In this document: positions 60,781 through 64,000 of the stretch, in pieces | Layout: each line of letters opens with the position of its first letter | How positions within the stretch are numbered: position 1 is the first letter of the stretch | Assembly: GCA_008694505.1 (NCBI GenBank) | Contig: VZDJ01000200.1 | Coordinates: 260,310 to 324,309 of the forward strand | Reading direction: 5' to 3' | DNA length: 64,000 bases | DNA from: Cyanoderma ruficeps | Lineage: Eukaryota > Chordata > Aves > Passeriformes > Timaliidae | Notes under the pieces: model-generated | The model's input: only the letters and a program-made list of their open reading frames with translations | What the model was told of the DNA's origin: nothing | The model's database searches: none | Position numbers and translations under genes: made by a program

Positions 60781-62980
60781 ATTTATTTACACCGGCGTTC
60801 CACGCGCTCCCGGCCGCGATTGTCACACGCGGGGACATGTCACATCCTGGCCTCCTCCCGGTGGCATTCCGGGGGGGTTCAACACCCGTCCTGCCACCGG
60901 GACCTTCCTGGGCAGGCCCAGCTGGGAGGAGGGGTACTGGGTGCAGCTGGACTCGCTCTTCCCCATTGCCAACATGGGATCAGCCTGTGTTTTCCAGTGG
61001 AGGTACAGATGTGGAGGGCCCGGATCAGGGATTTGCCCCCTCCCTGCCTTCCCCTGGAGAGACCGCCCCCCCCACCCTGAGCCTTGCTGGAGTGAGGGGA
61101 GGGGGAGGCAGGGAGGTGAGGTGGGGGAATTACGTGAAGGGTGGTCCCAGGATGTGATCTTGGCTCTGTTTCCTTCCAGCTGTGCAGCCAGGACCCTCAT
61201 CATTGTGATTATGGTGGCATAAAGGACCCTTCGTCCCTTTCTACCTCAAACTCCCCAGAATTTCATGGAGGGGGAAATCGATCCCAGGGTCCCCTGCAAA
61301 GCCAGTGGCCCTTGGAAATAGGGGTGACAAAGGCCTTGGGGAGAGACCTTCAGGAACAAATTGGGAACAAAACCCCTGGGGGAGCCCCTAGGTTGGGCTG
61401 GGGGTGTGGCAGTGCTGTCATTCAGGAATTCCCCCCCGGTGTGACAGTGCTACCCTGGGGAGGTGACACAGCTGTCTCTTCAGGCTCTGCTGCCCTGGGT
61501 CACCCAGGGGGGAACAGGCCAGGGACAAAAATGGCCTCAAATAGCCTTAAAACGAGTGGCAGTGAGGAACAGTCCCCCTCCCCCAGTGACAGAGCTGGGG
61601 GCACAGAGGGGGTTTAGGGGCTCAGAGTGTCCCCTCAGTGACCCCCATCCTGCAGGAGTGGGATGAGGACCTGTTGGGGGACACTGGGCAGGGCGAAGGC
61701 TCTTCCCAAAATCTAGGCTCAGGTTGGCCATGGAGCTCTGGCAAGACCCCTGCCTGGGTCTCTGCTGTTTCCTGCACCCCCCATTCCACGGGTTTCCTGC
61801 TCTTCCAGAGGGAATCCAACCCCCATGAGCTGTCTCGCAGAAGTGAAAAGGTTTGAAACCACAGTGATGGCACGTGGGAAAATCCTGCTGGGGTGAAGGA
61901 ACCCCAAATGGAGTTCTGGGGCATTCCAGACCTCCTGGACAGGACTCCACGGATGCAGGAAGGCTCAGGGCAAGCACCCCAGGAAATTGGGAGGATGGGG
62001 ACCTGATTCCATTGATTTATCCCCAAATCCCAGCGCTGGAATGGCTGTGGGGAACATCAGCATGGCTGGGGCTCTTCCCAGGAAGGGGTTGGCCAGGATG
62101 TTCTAACGCTGGGAGGGAAGGGAACGCCAGGAAGGATTGAACTTGTGCTGGGAATCCAGAGCTGGGAAAAGCAGGGATCCGGCATGGATGGGGTCGTTGT
62201 GAGCAGAGGCCAGCAGGAATTAGCAGCGTGTGTTCATCCCGAAGTAGCACTTAGTGAGTGAGTTTTGCTCAGTTTTAAATAACACAGACAATTCCCAGAG
62301 GTTTTTTTTCCCTCTTTTCCCAGGTGCGGGTCGTGCAAGTGAGGTGGGGGCTTTTCCAGTGATGGGAAATCCTGCTGTTCTTCCTTGGGTGGGCAAAACA
62401 TGGCGTGGGAGTACCAGGAGAAGTGGATGAAGTGGTTCTTTAGCCCAATGAGAGGAAGATTACAATCCAGGAAGGAAAAATCTCAGCTTCTCCTTCAGGA
62501 AAAGCCATCCCCTGCCTTCAGCTCAATCCTGTTCTCCTGGCAAAGCGATGGACAGTTTTCCCTGGGGATGAAGCCAGCACCATTACAGCAGATCTTGAAA
62601 CAGAAGGTGAAGAAATAACCACAAAACACCCTTTTCTTCCTCAAATCAAGCAGACCTGGGCTCTGATGGAGAAAATTCAACCCTTGGTCCATAGTGGGAA
62701 GGGGCCGGAGCCCAGGATGGAAAGGGGGGAGGGAGATGCAGCGGGAATTTCCCCAAACGGGGACCACAGTCTCTCTAAGCTCGGTGACCGCCTCCAGAGG
62801 CAGGTGACAAGGGGGATGAGATGCCTTGTGCCAGAAGGACCCAGAAAACAGCCGGATTTCAGGGGTTTTGGGCTGCACCTCGGCCAGACGCACGAGGCAG
62901 GAGCTGCACCCGCCCCAGCGCTCCCGGTCTCAGAGATCCCGGAGATCCCTGGGATGGCCATGTGTGAGGCCTTGGGAGAC
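60781..62980 (-). other. ADD2: Likely ADD2 3' UTR
   Basis: An AATAAA on the minus strand (TTTATT near 60781-60786) is the first good poly(A) signal downstream of the ADD2 stop codon, and no convincing separate gene lies between. ADD2 has a long 3' UTR in mammals. A weak alternative is a separate small gene whose last exon would be about 60830-61000 on the minus strand (acceptor AAACACAG, then ADPMLAMGKSESS... to a stop). Confidence 0.4.
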
Positions 62981-63279
62981 TCATGATTCAATCTTTTCCT
63001 TCTTTTTGCCTTTTTTCAGGAAAGATGGGGTCCGGAATTTCTTCTTCTTTTTGGAGGGTGATTTGGAGGGTGAACCGTCAGGGGACACAGGGTTGCTGGT
63101 CACTGTCTCCTTCTCCTTAGGGGCATTCTGGTCAGTGTTGGTAGTTGTCCGGTCTGTTCCCCCTTTTCCAAGGTTTTCCTCAGTGCTTTGCTCTTCATCC
63201 TTCCCATTCACCACCGCTGGTGGCTCCTTCTTGGCAGTGGAATCAGGGGGGGCTTGGCCACCACTGGTCTTCTTATCAC
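62981..63279 (-). CDS. ADD2: Beta-adducin, last coding exon (partial gene)
   Basis: Adducins cap actin filaments and recruit spectrin to them in the membrane skeleton. Only the last coding exon lies in the window: acceptor CCAAG|GT, then 99 codons including the TGA at 62983-62981. It encodes the end of the tail: DKKTSGGQ, the family stretch [17 protein letters not shown], and the MARCKS-related C-terminus [30 protein letters not shown]. That basic segment binds calmodulin and is phosphorylated by PKC at the Ser of RTPSFLKK. The beta rather than alpha or gamma form is chosen from AVVNGK and the [12 protein letters not shown] spacing. One change from human is visible ([12 protein letters not shown] for LKKSKKKEKVES). 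The rest of the gene lies to the right. Confidence 0.93.
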
Positions 63280-64000
63280 CTTGGGAGGGGAGAGGGAACA
63301 GGGAATTGGGGCAGCAGCACCAGTGTTGTGGGGGGGGTTTATCCCCCCAAATGTCCAGTGGGGCCTGGGCAGGAGCAGGATTTGGCCTCCATGAGTGGAG
63401 AACGTTGGGATTTGATCCTGTCCTGCTGCAGGCACCGCTTCCCTGAGCCACCCCCCTCCCTGCAGGACAAGCGATGTGGGATGGAGAGCCTGGAGGAGGC
63501 AGCAGAAAAAGCAGGAAGCAACAACAGGGAAGGATTCCCCAAGGGATTTTTCTAAGGGATTTCCCCTGAGTGGGGCTGGAGTGGGCCATGGAGACCAAAG
63601 ATCCCCCCAAGCCCATGTCCCTCAACCGGGGTGGCCTCTCCGTACTTACTACGGTGCCAGGGATTCAGGGATAACTCCTTGGGTGACAGGCACACGGGGA
63701 GGAAAGAGAAAGGAGACGTTGTGGAGACAGACAGACAGACAGACACCACGAGACACCATGGCAGAGCCAGCAGCCCCGAGCCGTGCCCCGGCACCCGCTG
63801 TGGATTGGAACAATGGCAACATCGCACCCGCCGGAGCATGAGAACTGGGATGGGGGACAGGGGCATCCCCTGCACCCCACAAAGCCACCACCAGATGCTC
63901 ATATCCTCCTGCCATGAATCCCCAGAGGTGCTTGGCCCCTCTGGAGCGGGGACCTCCCAGGACAGGTGGGGGAACATGAGGAGACAGCAAGCTGCATCTC
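63280..64000 (-). other. ADD2: ADD2 intron, right edge
   Basis: No second ADD2 exon is recognised. A strong donor-like word, GTAAGTAC, lies on the minus strand at 63649-63642, preceded by a 28-base open segment after an AAG. It does not match a remembered adducin sequence. A short (ACAG)n run occurs near 63729-63744. Confidence 0.4.

Noticed and set aside
63650..63677. A 28-base candidate ADD2 exon with a strong GTAAGT donor
   Set aside because: The encoded residues do not match a remembered adducin stretch and the acceptor (CCAAG) is weak.

Overview
The window is nuclear DNA of a vertebrate, most likely a bird microchromosome. Short introns, very high GC, minisatellites in most introns and densely packed genes suggest this, and every protein recognised is a vertebrate protein. 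No rRNA, tRNA, CRISPR, bacterial or viral gene was recognised. Genes were identified by comparing conceptual exon translations with remembered vertebrate families; no alignment or search was run. Exon ends were set by GT/AG sites and by agreement of reading phase.

Layout. 1-3.2 kb: a possible small membrane-protein exon (-) and COX5B (+). 3.2-9.8 kb: intronless PURB (+) with a CCAAT-rich upstream array and a long 3' UTR. 9.8-12.1 kb: GC-rich spacer without a recognised gene. 12.1-17 kb: H2AZ2 (+). 17-23.3 kb: MAT2A (+), whose 3' UTR carries three hairpins of the METTL16 type. 23.9-30.3 kb: GGCX (-), convergent with MAT2A. 30.3-35.6 kb: VAMP8 (+) and VAMP5 (+), with VAMP8 sharing a head-to-head promoter with GGCX. 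35.6-36.6 kb: a tandem array of roughly 38-bp units rich in AATAAA. 37-38.5 kb: C2orf68 (-), head-to-head with USP39 (+, 38.7-43.6 kb). 44-47.2 kb: SFTPB (-). 48.7-56.6 kb: MXD1 (-). 57.6-60 kb: SNRNP27 (-). 60.8-64 kb: the 3' end of ADD2 (-), which runs off the right edge.

The genes do not form one pathway. They are a conserved housekeeping and cell-biology block. The human counterparts, from memory, lie in 2p11 (MAT2A, GGCX, VAMP8, VAMP5, C2orf68, USP39, SFTPB), 2p13 (MXD1, SNRNP27, ADD2), 2q11 (COX5B) and 7p13 (PURB, H2AZ2). RNF181 and TMEM150A, which lie between VAMP5 and C2orf68 in human, were not found.

Three long N runs (7590-7703, 22744-22803, 42395-42587) and six single Ns (1094, 13385, 21321, 29762, 59687, 60313) mark assembly gaps. 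Two of the single Ns look like misassembled joins: one hides 26 coding bases of MAT2A, and one separates two 51-bp copies in H2AZ2 intron 1. No clearly new biological system was found. The most unusual features are regulatory or repetitive: the PURB upstream array, the repeated 5' splice sites in SNRNP27, the AATAAA array behind VAMP5 and the MAT2A hairpins.
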